From a virus, in the IMG/VR virus record IMGVR_UViG_3300010399_000076, positions 1-25,768 of that record: a stretch of 25,768 nucleotides of DNA, one strand, 5' to 3'. The number at the start of each line of letters is the position of its first letter. Position 1 is the stretch's first letter. Positions 13,994-23,012 of the stretch are shown here, piece by piece. Position numbers and translations under genes: made by a program. The notes under the pieces were generated by a model. The model saw nothing but the letters and a program-made list of their open reading frames with translations, did not search any database and was not told where the DNA came from.

Positions 13994-14022
13994 TTGACAG
14001 GTGCGTGGGGTCGGGACACCAT
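13994..14022 (+). promoter_or_regulatory. Weak candidate promoter before the virion gene block
   Basis: TTGACA (13994-13999) is followed after 17 bases by CACCAT (14017-14022), a poor -10, in the 89-base gap between the terminase nuclease and the next gene. A small dyad GACTA-GCG-TAGTC (14026-14038) and AACTAGCTAGC (14047-14057) follow. This could be an internal promoter for late genes. Confidence 0.3.
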
Positions 14023-14046
14023 CATGACTAGCGTAGTCCCCTACCT

Positions 14047-14057
14047 AACTAGCTAGC
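14047..14057. repeat. CTAG-rich intergenic element
   Basis: AACTAGCTAGC sits just upstream of the AGAGGAG ribosome binding site of the gene at 14076, next to the dyad at 14026-14038. Confidence 0.65.
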
Positions 14058-14075
14058 GAGCAGAGGAGACAGGCA

Positions 14076-14255
14076 ATGGGCAACGGCAACGACAAGGCGG
14101 ATGGGCTGCGGCGGGTCGCGTCCAAGGAGCACAATTCGCAGAGCCAGGGCCGGAGCGGGGGCGGGACGATGAAGCTGCCCGGCCCGGTGAAGTCGGTGGC
14201 CCACAACCCGCTGAAGGGCGGCGGCATCAACCGAGCCACGAGCGGCAAGAAGTAG
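14076..14255 (+). CDS. Small basic protein, 59 aa
   Basis: ATG 14076 with AGAGGAG upstream. The sequence is Lys/Arg/Gly/Ser-rich, low complexity, and ends in RATSGKK, with no hydrophobic core. A protein of similar style is encoded at 18533-18700. Such basic, disordered peptides might bind DNA or scaffold the virion. The function is unknown. Confidence 0.65.
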   Translation: MGNGNDKADGLRRVASKEHNSQSQGRSGGGTMKLPGPVKSVAHNPLKGGGINRATSGKK

Positions 14256-14295
14256 CGGCACCTCGGTCATTGCGTTGACCGCTGGGACGACGTAG

Positions 14296-16656
14296 ATGGC
14301 CGGTCTCACCCACGCGGCCGTCGTCGGCGTCCCCGATGATCCCACCTACCCCGTCGGCACCGACGAGTGGAACGACGAGCATGTCGTCCTCGGTGCTGCG
14401 ACGGGGGCACTCCTCTACGTCGATGCGGCGGGCGTGGTGCAGCCCGCGGTCGGCTTCTCGTGGGATGACGCGCTCAAGCTCCTGACGATCTCGGGGGCAG
14501 CCGCGAGCGCGGTGCGGGTGACCGGCACCGCCAACTCCCTGACGATGGCCGGCTCCGCCACCGGCTCCCCCGTCACCCTGACGGCGACGGGCAGCGATGC
14601 CGACATTGCGATCAAGCTGGTCGGCAAGGGCACCGGCGGCATCCAGCTTGGCCCAGACTACGACGGCCCAGCGTGGGCGCTCGTGGACATCTCCGACTAC
14701 ACGGTCGTCGGGTTCGCGGTCGGCCTCAACATCGACCTCGACCTCGATGACACCGCGACCACCACCGCGCTCCGCGTTCTGTCCACCGGGGCCGGTACTC
14801 TCGGCACGCAGAACTACGACCTCCTGACCGGCGGCGAGAGCATCGTCTTCCACAACTCGACCGGCACCCTCACCGCGCTCTCGGGGTGGTCGGCGCGAAC
14901 GCACACGGGCGGCGGGGCCGGCGTGCTCTCCCGTATGGCCCCGTTCGTCGTCGGCAACAGCGACATCACGGGTGGGAGCGGGTTCACGATCGCCTCGACG
15001 GTTACCGAGTACGCGGGCCTGTGGGTATTCCCGCCGGGTGTCTCCGGCACCGTGACGACGCTCTCTGGTATCAAGATCGAGGATCACTCCGCCGTCGGCA
15101 CGACGAAGCGGAACCTCTGGTCGCGCGGGGCCACCGCCCTCAACGAGTTCGAGGGCGTGGTCAAGGTGGGGACGCGGACGGGTGTCGCCGCCACCATGGC
15201 GGTGTTCACGTCGGCGGGCGTGCTGGCGGAGACGACGCTGCCGACCGGCACCGGCACCGTCACCCACACGGCGGGCGCGCTCACCGCGTCGGCCCTCGTG
15301 GTCGGCAACGCAGCCGATGACGTGAAGGTGCTCGCCAGCTTGGGCACCACGACCACGGTGCTCCATGGCAACGCGGCCGGCCTGCCGACGTTCGGGGCGG
15401 TGAGCCTGTCGGCCGACGTGACGGGCAACCTCCCGGTCACGAACCTCAACTCCGGCACGGGCGCCGGCGCGACGACCTTCTGGCGTGGCGATGCGACGTG
15501 GGCGGTGCCATCGGGTAGCGGCGGCACCGTGGATCCCGGCCAGATCGAGGGCCGCCTGACGCTGGCCGATGTGGCCGTCTATGACCCGCAACCCGCCACG
15601 CCGTCCTCGACGGACACCGGGACGGAGGTCATCACGTATGCGGCGGCGCATGGCTGGTCCACCGGCACCCTGTTTACCCAGAGCACCACGGTCGGCGGCC
15701 TCACGGCGGGTACGACCTACTACATGCGCGTCCTCTCGACCACGACCATCTCGGTGCATACGACGCTGGCGGGGGCGCTCGCGGACACCGGCCGCGTCAA
15801 CCTGACCGCCAGCATCACCGGCCAGACCCGACCCGCCGGGATCGCGCAGACCACCATCAAGTTCATGCCGTGGAACGGCGATCAGGTGGCGACCTACGAC
15901 GCGGGCGCGTGGGCCGCCCACACGATCCCGACGGCGGGTGTCACCCTTGCCCTCACCGGCCTCCTGACGACCGGTGACGTAGCCGACGTGTTCCTCTACG
16001 ACAACGCCGGCACCCTCACGCTGGTCCTCTCCGCCGACTGGGCCAGCGCCACTGTCCAGACGGACGCCATCGCTCTGCAGAATGGCGTCGAGGTGCTCGG
16101 CAGCAACACCTCCCGCCGACGAGTCGGCACGATCCGCGCGAGCGGGACCGACACGGTCGAGTTCATTCCGGGGCGGGGCTTCGGCATCAACAACGCAATC
16201 CAGGTGGCGACTCCGGCGCGGGTTGGGTTGTGGAACTCCGATCGGCGGACCCGCGTCAAAGTCAATCTCATCCGGCAAGAGCAGACGGCGACGTGGACAT
16301 ACCAGACGGCGACGGTGCGCCAGGCGAACGCGAGTGCGAATAACCAACTGGAGGTGGTGTGCGGGGCGCCGACGCCGATCTTTGTCCGGGCCGAGCAATT
16401 GGCGAGCCATTCGGCCGGCCTCGCGGTCGAGGCGATCACGAGCATTGGCGAGGACTCGACCAGCGTCGAGGGATCGGGCGTGCAGGCGCGGGTGCGCACC
16501 ACGGTGGCGGGGGCGTTCTATCGCATGTCGTCGTCCCTGCTCGCGACGCCGATGGGCTATCACTCCTACGTGTGGCAGGAGCTGGCCACGGCGTCCGGGA
16601 CGATGACGTGGAACTGGCTCGGGTTCAGCGGCATCTACGGGGAGTGGGAGTACTAG
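14296..16656 (+). CDS. Tail fibre protein
   Basis: A 786-residue protein. The N-terminus, with [25 protein letters not shown] and then a Gly/Ala/Thr-rich stretch, matches the usual virion-proximal start of phage tail fibres (WN..H motif). A long region of Thr/Ser/Gly/Val-rich beta strands follows, including the hinge-like [18 protein letters not shown] near residue 395. The C-terminal part is Trp/Tyr-rich and ends [13 protein letters not shown], a likely trimer tip. Fibres bind the host surface. ATG 14296 has no strong ribosome binding site, so coupling or a leader effect may matter. The opposite-strand long frame here is a compositional shadow. Confidence 0.8.
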   Translation: MAGLTHAAVVGVPDDPTYPVGTDEWNDEHVVLGAATGALLYVDAAGVVQPAVGFSWDDALKLLTISGAAASAVRVTGTANSLTMAGSATGSPVTLTATGSDADIAIKLVGKGTGGIQLGPDYDGPAWALVDISDYTVVGFAVGLNIDLDLDDTATTTALRVLSTGAGTLGTQNYDLLTGGESIVFHNSTGTLTALSGWSARTHTGGGAGVLSRMAPFVVGNSDITGGSGFTIASTVTEYAGLWVFPPGVSGTVTTLSGIKIEDHSAVGTTKRNLWSRGATALNEFEGVVKVGTRTGVAATMAVFTSAGVLAETTLPTGTGTVTHTAGALTASALVVGNAADDVKVLASLGTTTTVLHGNAAGLPTFGAVSLSADVTGNLPVTNLNSGTGAGATTFWRGDATWAVPSGSGGTVDPGQIEGRLTLADVAVYDPQPATPSSTDTGTEVITYAAAHGWSTGTLFTQSTTVGGLTAGTTYYMRVLSTTTISVHTTLAGALADTGRVNLTASITGQTRPAGIAQTTIKFMPWNGDQVATYDAGAWAAHTIPTAGVTLALTGLLTTGDVADVFLYDNAGTLTLVLSADWASATVQTDAIALQNGVEVLGSNTSRRRVGTIRASGTDTVEFIPGRGFGINNAIQVATPARVGLWNSDRRTRVKVNLIRQEQTATWTYQTATVRQANASANNQLEVVCGAPTPIFVRAEQLASHSAGLAVEAITSIGEDSTSVEGSGVQARVRTTVAGAFYRMSSSLLATPMGYHSYVWQELATASGTMTWNWLGFSGIYGEWEY

Positions 16657-17112
16657 ATGGCGAACGCGGCGGCGCGACTGCAAGCGGCGATCATCACGGC
16701 GGGGGTCGCCATCACGGGCCTCTCCATCGGGACGGAGGGGGTGGCGGCCACGGTCGCGGTGGCGCCTGCGAACCTCCAGGGGGCGGCGCAGGCCACGATC
16801 AACTCCTTCGACTGGTCGGCGGGCGCGCAGGCGACGTGGGAGAACCTCCAGGCCCGCGCCCGTGCCATCGCCTTCCTCTCTGACACCGACGCGGCCGACA
16901 AGGTACTCCGGGCGGCGTTTGACGTAGCGCGGGACGAGAACAACGTGCTCCGCGCGTGGCTCGCGGCGTTCAAGGTCGAGGTGGCCGCGGCCACGACACT
17001 GGCCGACCTCAAGACTCGCGTCGCAGGGCTCCCGCCGACGCCCGCCCGCACGAAGGCGCAACTCATCACCGCGATCACCGCCCGCGTCAATGACGGCACG
17101 GTGGATACGTAG
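16657..17112 (+). CDS. Hypothetical protein, 151 aa, fibre-adjacent
   Basis: ATG 16657 follows the fibre stop directly. The N-terminus is Ala-rich with a moderately hydrophobic stretch (residues 8-30), then amphipathic helices and a Thr/Ala-rich end. No motif is recognised. The immediate adjacency suggests a fibre chaperone or small virion protein, which is inference only. Confidence 0.65.
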   Translation: MANAAARLQAAIITAGVAITGLSIGTEGVAATVAVAPANLQGAAQATINSFDWSAGAQATWENLQARARAIAFLSDTDAADKVLRAAFDVARDENNVLRAWLAAFKVEVAAATTLADLKTRVAGLPPTPARTKAQLITAITARVNDGTVDT

Positions 17113-17121
17113 GAGGACACG

Positions 17122-17511
17122 ATGGGCCGAGTCGCCCGCATGTCGCAGGCCACAAAGTTGCTCGCTGACAGCCGCACGGTCACGTTCGAGTTCGGCGGCC
17201 CCGCCATCGCGCTCGACGCGAGCCAGCTCGTCCGCACCGCCGTCGCCTCGACATTGGTGACCGTGGTCAACTCCGCCTTCCCGCAGGGCGTTGGCCGGGA
17301 CGACGGCAAGCTGTGGGCGGCGTGGCAGGAGGTGCTGACCGACAAGGACGTGGAGAAGGCGGAGATGCCGGCCCGCCAGGTGAAGTGGCTCCGCGACCTC
17401 TTCGCCCGTGACGAGTTGAAGGTGCCTGTGCAATTCGCCCAGGCGCGGGAAGCCGTCCTCGATTACCTCGACGCGCTGCTCAAGGAGCCGGAGGCGGACA
17501 ATGGCGAATAA
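17122..17511 (+). CDS. Hypothetical protein, 129 aa
   Basis: ATG 17122 preceded by TAGGAGGACACG. Mixed strand and helix, with a helical charged C-terminus ending KEPEADNGE. Its end overlaps the next gene by 11 bases. No family recognised. It sits in the cluster of small genes between the fibre and tailspike genes. Confidence 0.65.
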   Translation: MGRVARMSQATKLLADSRTVTFEFGGPAIALDASQLVRTAVASTLVTVVNSAFPQGVGRDDGKLWAAWQEVLTDKDVEKAEMPARQVKWLRDLFARDELKVPVQFAQAREAVLDYLDALLKEPEADNGE

Positions 17512-17692
17512 GGTCTTCGACCCCGCAGTCTTCCAGAACCAGGCCGGACCCGTCGGTCAGAAGGTGTTCCAGATGGAGGACGACTTCGGCGGGGGGACGA
17601 AGCGCCAGTGGCGCCGGGGCCAGTCGTGGCACCGGAGCGCCTCCGCCGTCCTCGCGTCCGTGCTATCCTACTTGTCAGGCACGCTCAGGTGA
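17501..17692 (+). CDS. Hypothetical small protein, 63 aa
   Basis: ATG 17501 lies inside the end of the upstream gene, with a possible ribosome binding site AAGGAG near 17482. The protein starts MANKVFDPAVFQNQ, is Gln/Gly/Arg-rich, and ends with a short hydrophobic helix VLASVLSYLSGTLR. No family recognised. The strong overlap and small size make it less certain than its neighbours. Confidence 0.5.
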   Translation: MANKVFDPAVFQNQAGPVGQKVFQMEDDFGGGTKRQWRRGQSWHRSASAVLASVLSYLSGTLR

Positions 17693-17706
17693 AGGAGGGA
17701 ACGGGC

Positions 17707-18213
17707 ATGGCACCGACTGGGAAGCTAGCGTCCGCTTCGGCGGCGGTCACCAACGTCCTCGATGCGTGGCTCGTCCCTCTGACCGCCCTCCGTGAGTCGC
17801 TGGACGGACTGGCCGAGGCGGAGACGGAGGTCACGGAGGCCCACGCCGCGATCGACTCCATCCGCCAGCAGGCCGCCGACGCCGTCCGCGACCTCAAGGA
17901 CATCGAGCGGGTGCGGGCCGAGGCCGAGGCGAACCTCGCCACGCGCCTCGTGGAGATCAAGGAAGCCGCCGCCGAGGCTCGCAAGGTCATCGAACGGGAG
18001 CTGATCGCGGCCCGCAACGCGAAAACCAAGGAAATCGACGCGATGGAGGCCGATTTCGCGGCCCGCCAGGCGGAAATCCACCGCTCGATCGACGAGGCGG
18101 AGGCCATGCTGACCGCCAAGCGCAAGGAATTGGTCGCGGTGGAGGCTCGGAAGGCGGATGCGGAAGCCGCGCTCGCCCAAATCGCCCGGGTGACCGCCCC
18201 GGCGGCCCGGTAG
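17707..18213 (+). CDS. Coiled-coil protein, 168 aa
   Basis: ATG 17707 with AAGGAGG upstream. From about residue 25 to 160 the sequence is a nearly unbroken Ala/Glu/Lys/Arg-rich heptad pattern, predicting a long coiled coil. There is no membrane segment, signal or catalytic motif. Possible roles are an internal virion rod, a trimerising stalk, or an assembly chaperone; sequence alone does not choose. Confidence 0.7.
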   Translation: MAPTGKLASASAAVTNVLDAWLVPLTALRESLDGLAEAETEVTEAHAAIDSIRQQAADAVRDLKDIERVRAEAEANLATRLVEIKEAAAEARKVIERELIAARNAKTKEIDAMEADFAARQAEIHRSIDEAEAMLTAKRKELVAVEARKADAEAALAQIARVTAPAAR

Positions 18214-18223
18214 GAGGCGAAAT

Positions 18224-18511
18224 TTGGCCAACGACCTTCTAAAAAATCCCTGGAAAGTGGATACCGCCGCCGCAACCATCCTTTCGACCGAACTTTTGAG
18301 AATCAAGGGGATTCGGTGGGTCGGCGCGACCACTGCCGGCCATACCGCCGTGATTCAGGACAAGAATGCGAGGGTGGTGTGGTCCAGCGTCGCTTCCGGC
18401 GCGAATTACGTGGAGTCCGACCTCATCAACGACGGCGATCGGGGTTGGAACTGGGACGGGCTGGTGGTGGCGACGCTCGCCAGCGGCATCCTCTACATCG
18501 AGTTCCTCTAG
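18224..18511 (+). CDS. Small beta-rich virion-like protein, TTG start
   Basis: A 95-residue protein. TTG 18224 is the only sensible start; TAGGAGG lies about 6 bases upstream and the frame starts MANDLLKNPWKVD. The core (IRWVGATTAGHTAVIQDKN, ARVVWSSVASGANY) is strand-rich, resembling small beta-sandwich phage proteins that accompany tail or capsid genes. No specific family can be named. Confidence 0.65.
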   Translation: MANDLLKNPWKVDTAAATILSTELLRIKGIRWVGATTAGHTAVIQDKNARVVWSSVASGANYVESDLINDGDRGWNWDGLVVATLASGILYIEFL

Positions 18512-18514
18512 ACC

Positions 18515-18523
18515 GCTAGCTAG
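18515..18523. repeat. CTAG-rich intergenic element
   Basis: GCTAGCTAG merges into the TAGGAGG ribosome binding site of the next gene. Confidence 0.6.
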
Positions 18524-18532
18524 GAGGCTCCA

Positions 18533-18700
18533 ATGGCCCAGAAGTCCTCGACCAACGTCAACACCTCCTCGAACCCCAAGCGGGCGGACCGGATGGGCGA
18601 CCGCTCAATCCGCGTCACGACGGCCCCGGTGCGGCTGGGCCGCGACCCGGCGGGCCAGAACCGCGGTGGGACCGGCAACAAGGGCGCGTACGGGCGCTAA
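18533..18700 (+). CDS. Small basic disordered protein, 55 aa
   Basis: ATG 18533 follows TAGGAGGCTCCA. Lys/Arg/Ser/Gly/Asn-rich, ending NKGAYGR. It resembles in character the 59-residue protein at 14076. Both are followed closely by a host-recognition gene (fibre or tailspike), so they may be related virion peptides. Too short for many gene finders. Confidence 0.6.
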   Translation: MAQKSSTNVNTSSNPKRADRMGDRSIRVTTAPVRLGRDPAGQNRGGTGNKGAYGR

Positions 18701-18705
18701 CCGGC

Positions 18706-18715
18706 GCTAGCTAGC
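18706..18715. repeat. CTAG-rich intergenic element
   Basis: GCTAGCTAGC fills the 19-base gap before the tailspike GTG. No Shine-Dalgarno-like sequence is present in this gap. Confidence 0.6.
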
Positions 18716-18719
18716 CGCT

Positions 18720-20510
18720 GTGACCCAGACCCACAACCCGCTCCCGGTCGCCGACGCCAGCTTCATCTCCGCTCTCACCACCTTTTTGGAGAGTGAGGAC
18801 GCCGATCGGTTCGTCGACCAATTCCAGGCGTTCGTGGTCAGCGGCGGCACGCACCCCACCGGCGCCGGCCTCACCCACGCCCCGACCGCCCTCGTCGCCT
18901 ACGCCGCCGGTGAGTACATCACCGAGTCCGGCTCGATCACCTACACCAACGCGGTGACGACGTTCGTCATCGCTACCGCCGCCCTGACCGGCAACGTGGG
19001 GACGTACACGCGGGTGGCGGGCACCCACTATCTCATCGATGCGACTGGGACGACGCTCCCCGCGCTGCCCTCGGGCGCAGTCCAGTTGATGAAGGTGGTC
19101 ACCTCTGGTGGCGCCGTGACCGCGGTCAGCGACCTCCGTCCAACGTCCCCCGTGCGTCGGCTCTACAACTTCGGCATGGTGTTCTCCTCCGCCTACACGT
19201 CGCTCCAGGCCGCGATCGACGCGCTCCCCGCCGAGGGCGGCATCGTGTTCGTGGAGCCGGGCACGTACACGCTGACCGAGACCCTCCGCATCGGCAACGG
19301 CGCGGCGGCGACGATGAGCACCCGCCAAGGTGTCCACTTGGTGGGGATGGGCGTGCCGGGCCACAACCAATTCGGATTCACGGACACGTCGCCGGTCCGG
19401 CTAGTGTGGGCCGGTGGCGCGGACCCCATGATCTCGGTCCTCGGCCCCATTGCGGGCTGGGGAATCGAGAACCTCAGCCTCGACGGGGCCGAGGAGGCGT
19501 CCCACGGCATCTTGGTGACGAGCGGGCAGGATGGGTTTGTCCGCAACGTCGTCATCCGGGGCTGTCTCATCGCGGGCCTCGCCACGACTACGGTTTCGAC
19601 GTTTGGGGGCAGCACCAACACAAGCTGTCTCCACAACAAGTTCGAGAACATCTTCATCATCTCGGCGGGGACGTACGGAATCGACTTGACTGGCGGCAGC
19701 GCCAGCGCCCCGACCAACTTCAACGAGTTCTCCAACGTCATGGTGGAGGTGACTGGGAACGGGATCGGGATGCGGCTCGGGGCCGCGGCCGACAACGTCT
19801 TCCACAACCTCCATTTCCTGCTGAGCGGCGGGGCCACGTCGCCTCTGACATTCGCCTACGACAACGGAATCAGTGCGAGCTGGCCCGCCTCCAACTACTT
19901 CTACGGCCTGGAGCCGCACAACGTCGTCATCGCCTCGACCGGCGCCGCCGCGGCGGGCCTCGCCCCCAACTTCATCGTCGGCTTCCGGCCCGCGACCGAC
20001 ATCGACATCGAGGGCGTCGCCGTCATCTTCACCGACGGGGACGGCAACATCAACTTCATCACGAGTCGCGTGGCCGCGAACGCCACCCCGGTGGGCAACG
20101 TCGTCGTCGTCAGCAACGCGAGCTACGTCACCCACTTCGTCCCGAGCATTACGAACGTCAGCGACCTCGGGGCGCCGCTGTTCCGGTGGCGCACCCTCTA
20201 CGTCGGCGGGATGGCGGCGGCGATTGCGACGAAGACTGCCGCCACCTACGACCTCGGCCTCGCCGACCAGACGATCCTCGCCGACACCACCGCCAATGTG
20301 GTGACCGTCACACTCCCGCTGGCCGCGAACGCGACCGGCAAGCTCTATACGCTCAAGCGGATCACGGCGGGGGCCAACGCCGCGGTGCTGGAGGGGAATG
20401 GGGCGGAGCTGATTGATGGGGCCGCCAACGTGTCGCTGGCCGCACAGTGGGACGCGGTCACGGTCCAATCGAACGGGACCGCCTGGTACATCACGGCGAT
20501 CGGACCGTAG
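18720..20510 (+). CDS. Tailspike / receptor-binding protein with right-handed beta-helix
   Basis: A 596-residue protein. After an N-terminal virion-binding region (1-150), residues 157-185 give the classic entry to a pectate-lyase-like beta-helix (SAYTSLQAAIDALPAEGG, then FVEPGTYTL). Many short beta rungs follow with N/G-rich turns to about residue 420, then a C-terminal domain ending WYITAIGP. Spikes of this fold bind and often cleave host polysaccharide; catalytic residues cannot be assigned. GTG 18720 is forced, because an in-frame TAG ends at 18710, and it lacks a ribosome binding site, so reinitiation from the upstream gene is likely. Confidence 0.82.
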   Translation: MTQTHNPLPVADASFISALTTFLESEDADRFVDQFQAFVVSGGTHPTGAGLTHAPTALVAYAAGEYITESGSITYTNAVTTFVIATAALTGNVGTYTRVAGTHYLIDATGTTLPALPSGAVQLMKVVTSGGAVTAVSDLRPTSPVRRLYNFGMVFSSAYTSLQAAIDALPAEGGIVFVEPGTYTLTETLRIGNGAAATMSTRQGVHLVGMGVPGHNQFGFTDTSPVRLVWAGGADPMISVLGPIAGWGIENLSLDGAEEASHGILVTSGQDGFVRNVVIRGCLIAGLATTTVSTFGGSTNTSCLHNKFENIFIISAGTYGIDLTGGSASAPTNFNEFSNVMVEVTGNGIGMRLGAAADNVFHNLHFLLSGGATSPLTFAYDNGISASWPASNYFYGLEPHNVVIASTGAAAAGLAPNFIVGFRPATDIDIEGVAVIFTDGDGNINFITSRVAANATPVGNVVVVSNASYVTHFVPSITNVSDLGAPLFRWRTLYVGGMAAAIATKTAATYDLGLADQTILADTTANVVTVTLPLAANATGKLYTLKRITAGANAAVLEGNGAELIDGAANVSLAAQWDAVTVQSNGTAWYITAIGP

Positions 20511-20519
20511 GAGCCGACG

Positions 20520-20891
20520 ATGCCCGCAATCAAGGTGACGGTGACCGTTGAGGTGGATGGGCAGGTGGTGGATGGATTTCCGTACGTCCGCCGGCTCGTC
20601 GTGGACCAAATTCAGACCTTCAACCCGTACTCGAAGGTGGTGGACGCGGGGACGTTCGCGTCCCTGCCGGTCGAGAAGATGGCGACGCTCCAGGCACTCG
20701 TGGTCAGGCCCGATCGCCAGGTGACGGTGCGGCTCGATGGTCAGTCGGACGCGGGCCTGGTGCTCAACGCCGAGGGGATTCTCCTCATCCTGGACGCGGA
20801 CGCCGACGCGAGCGCCACCACCAACGCGACCATCTCGAATGTGAGCGGGGCGACGGCGAACGTGCGCGGGCTCGGGGGCGGCGCCGCGTGA
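20520..20891 (+). CDS. Hypothetical beta-rich protein, 123 aa
   Basis: ATG 20520 with AGGAGC upstream. The sequence is strand-rich (KVTVTVEVDGQVVDGF, VTVRLDGQ, ILLILDADAD) with a Gly-rich tail. Its stop overlaps the portal GTG as GTGA, coupling it to the head-assembly genes. It may be a small head or connector protein; no family recognised. Confidence 0.65.
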   Translation: MPAIKVTVTVEVDGQVVDGFPYVRRLVVDQIQTFNPYSKVVDAGTFASLPVEKMATLQALVVRPDRQVTVRLDGQSDAGLVLNAEGILLILDADADASATTNATISNVSGATANVRGLGGGAA

Positions 20892-22777
20892 GGTTAGTCG
20901 AAAAGCACCCGACCGCGAACGCGGCGACGTTCGTCGCGGACGCCGCCCAGGTGGAGAAGTTTGGAGCGTGGCTCACCCGCGAAATCGAGGACGCCCTCTC
21001 GGCCCGCAACCCGCAGGAGTCGGTGTGGCGGGAGCGCCTTCGTGGGTATGAGGGCGTTCCCAAGAACCCCGTCCGAAAAGTCCCGGTAGAGAATGCACCC
21101 AACATCGAGGTGACGCTCGGCGCCATCGCCGTCGATTCCATCTACTCCCAGTCCCTCGATCTCATGTTCACCGTCGCCCCGGTCCTGACCGCTCGCGGCG
21201 CCAACGGGACGGTCGATCCGAAGGCGGTCTCGGGCATCCAACGTCTGATTGACTGGGGCATCAAGTCGGAGTGGGCGTTGCGGCCCGCCGCCGAACACTC
21301 GGTCCTCGACAACGTCCAGCTCGGCACCGGCGCCTACTACATCCCGTTCGTCGAACACAAGAAGAAGACCAAGACCAAGAAAGTGACCTCGCGCGCCCCG
21401 CGCATCTTGACGCATCCGATCGAGGACGTGCTCGTCCCCGGCGGCGCCCACGGCGACCTCCAGACGGAGCGGTGGTGCGCCCTCCGCTTCTGGTACACCG
21501 AGGGCGAGATGGAGGACCGGCGGGACGCCGAGAAGTGGAACATCGAGGGCGTCATTCCGGTCGGCACCATCGGGTGGATGCGGACCCGCCGCGAGCAGCT
21601 CGGCCGCACGTCGTCGGGGACTCGGGTTTCGGAGTTGTATGAGACGTTCCGAATCTGGGCCTACTACGACATCGACGGGGACGGATTCGAGGAAGACCTC
21701 ATGTGCGTGTGGGACCGCTCCTCGAAGAAGATCCTCCTCCTCGGCTACAACAAGTACGACTACCGCCCGGTCGAAGTCAGTCGCTACCAACTCCGGGCTC
21801 ATCTCTTCTATGGCGTCGGCGTCATGGACATGATCGCCCCGTACCAAGAGGAGACGACCGAGATCCACAACCACCGCGTCCTCAACATGCTGCTGGCCAA
21901 CTCCCGGTTTTGGAAGGCGAAGGCGGGGGCGGTCCCCGAGTCGATGAAGATTTGGCCCGGCAAGGTCCAGGAGATGGGGAGCCCGGAGGATGTCGTCGGG
22001 GAGGCGATGGCGGACGTGTACCCGTCGGCGCCGCAGGCGGAGGCGATCACGATTTCCCTCGCTGAGCGGAGGGTCGGGATCAACGACCTCTCCACGCCGC
22101 GGCCGAGCGCGGTGCTCGGGAGCCGCACGCCGGGAATCACCGCGCTGTCGATGCTCCAGCAAGTGAACAAGAGATTTACGGCGGCGTTCGATGGGATGCG
22201 GAACACCGCGGCCGGAGCGGTCCGTCAATGTCTCTACCGCTATCAAGAGCGACTGCTCGGCGGCGATAAGGATGTGGAGACGCACCTCTCGCGCGTGATC
22301 GGCGAGGACGCCCAGGCAGTCATCTCGATCATGCGCGACCCGGACTTCGACGAGATGGTGAGCATCGAGCTGACGGCGTCGTCCGCCTCGGTCAACCGGG
22401 ACGCCGACCGCCAAAACTCCATGATGCTCGTCAACATCCTCTCCCAGTATTACCAGCGCACGCTGGAGCTGGTGGCGATCGCGGCCAATCCCCAGACGCC
22501 GCCCGCGGTCCGATCGGTGGCGCAGAAGATTGCGGAGTCGGCCGGGGCCATCATCGAGCGGACCATTCGGACGTTCGATGTCATTCGAGATCCGAGCACG
22601 TTCATCATCGACACGGCGGAGGAGATGGACAGCATCGAGGGCCTGAGCCAGCAGGGGATGCTCGGCCTATCGCAGATGATGAGCGGACTGTTCCAGCAAG
22701 TCGGCGCGGGGGCTGGTGCCGGGGCCAATGGCGGACCGCCCGCGCTCGGTCCGGGTCCGAGTGATGTCCCAGCCTAA
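20888..22777 (+). CDS. Portal protein
   Basis: A 629-residue protein from GTG 20888. Portals form the dodecameric ring through which DNA enters the head. Supporting features are an acidic and aromatic N-terminal region, the YYDIDGDGFEEDLMCVWD wing segment (residues 257-274) and the stretch RAHLFYGVGVMDMIAPYQ. That stretch is followed by EIHNHRVLNMLLANSRFW (about 305-345), the portal-type block preceding the tunnel helix. A Gly/Ala/Pro-rich disordered tail ends the protein. Length and position before scaffold and capsid genes fit podovirus-like portals. Its end overlaps the next small gene by 14 bases. Confidence 0.82.
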   Translation: MRLVEKHPTANAATFVADAAQVEKFGAWLTREIEDALSARNPQESVWRERLRGYEGVPKNPVRKVPVENAPNIEVTLGAIAVDSIYSQSLDLMFTVAPVLTARGANGTVDPKAVSGIQRLIDWGIKSEWALRPAAEHSVLDNVQLGTGAYYIPFVEHKKKTKTKKVTSRAPRILTHPIEDVLVPGGAHGDLQTERWCALRFWYTEGEMEDRRDAEKWNIEGVIPVGTIGWMRTRREQLGRTSSGTRVSELYETFRIWAYYDIDGDGFEEDLMCVWDRSSKKILLLGYNKYDYRPVEVSRYQLRAHLFYGVGVMDMIAPYQEETTEIHNHRVLNMLLANSRFWKAKAGAVPESMKIWPGKVQEMGSPEDVVGEAMADVYPSAPQAEAITISLAERRVGINDLSTPRPSAVLGSRTPGITALSMLQQVNKRFTAAFDGMRNTAAGAVRQCLYRYQERLLGGDKDVETHLSRVIGEDAQAVISIMRDPDFDEMVSIELTASSASVNRDADRQNSMMLVNILSQYYQRTLELVAIAANPQTPPAVRSVAQKIAESAGAIIERTIRTFDVIRDPSTFIIDTAEEMDSIEGLSQQGMLGLSQMMSGLFQQVGAGAGAGANGGPPALGPGPSDVPA

Positions 22778-23012
22778 GTGGTTGGATTGGCTGGACAAAT
22801 CCCCCGACGCGCTGGCCGACTTCATCCTCTACCTCCGCGCTCGGCGGAAGCAGGCGGAGGCCGCTCAGGACGCGGCGACCGACTTCGCGGAGTCGCGTGA
22901 GGCGCTCGGTCGAAAGAAAATGATTGACGAATTGATTAACTTCGCCAACATGCACCACCAGGAGGAGACATCCCTTGGACGCTACCAACAGGCAGTGGGT
23001 CCGAAGCATTAG
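22764..23012 (+). CDS. Hypothetical small helical protein, 82 aa
   Basis: ATG 22764 inside the portal end; it ends 38 bases into the scaffold candidate gene. Highly charged and helical (LYLRARRKQAEAAQDAAT, IDELINFANMHHQEE). Such small proteins between portal and scaffold often assist head assembly, but no family is recognised. The frame is distinct from both neighbours and lacks a strong ribosome binding site, consistent with coupling. Confidence 0.6.
   Translation: MSQPKWLDWLDKSPDALADFILYLRARRKQAEAAQDAATDFAESREALGRKKMIDELINFANMHHQEETSLGRYQQAVGPKH

Noticed and set aside
14227-17433. 1068-codon open frame antisense to the tail fibre region
   Set aside because: Arg/Gly/Asp/His-rich translation typical of a shadow frame in GC-rich DNA; it crosses several well-supported plus-strand genes.
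14296-20510. Diversity-generating retroelement acting on the fibre or spike
   Set aside because: No reverse transcriptase gene and no template/variable repeat pair are visible in the window.
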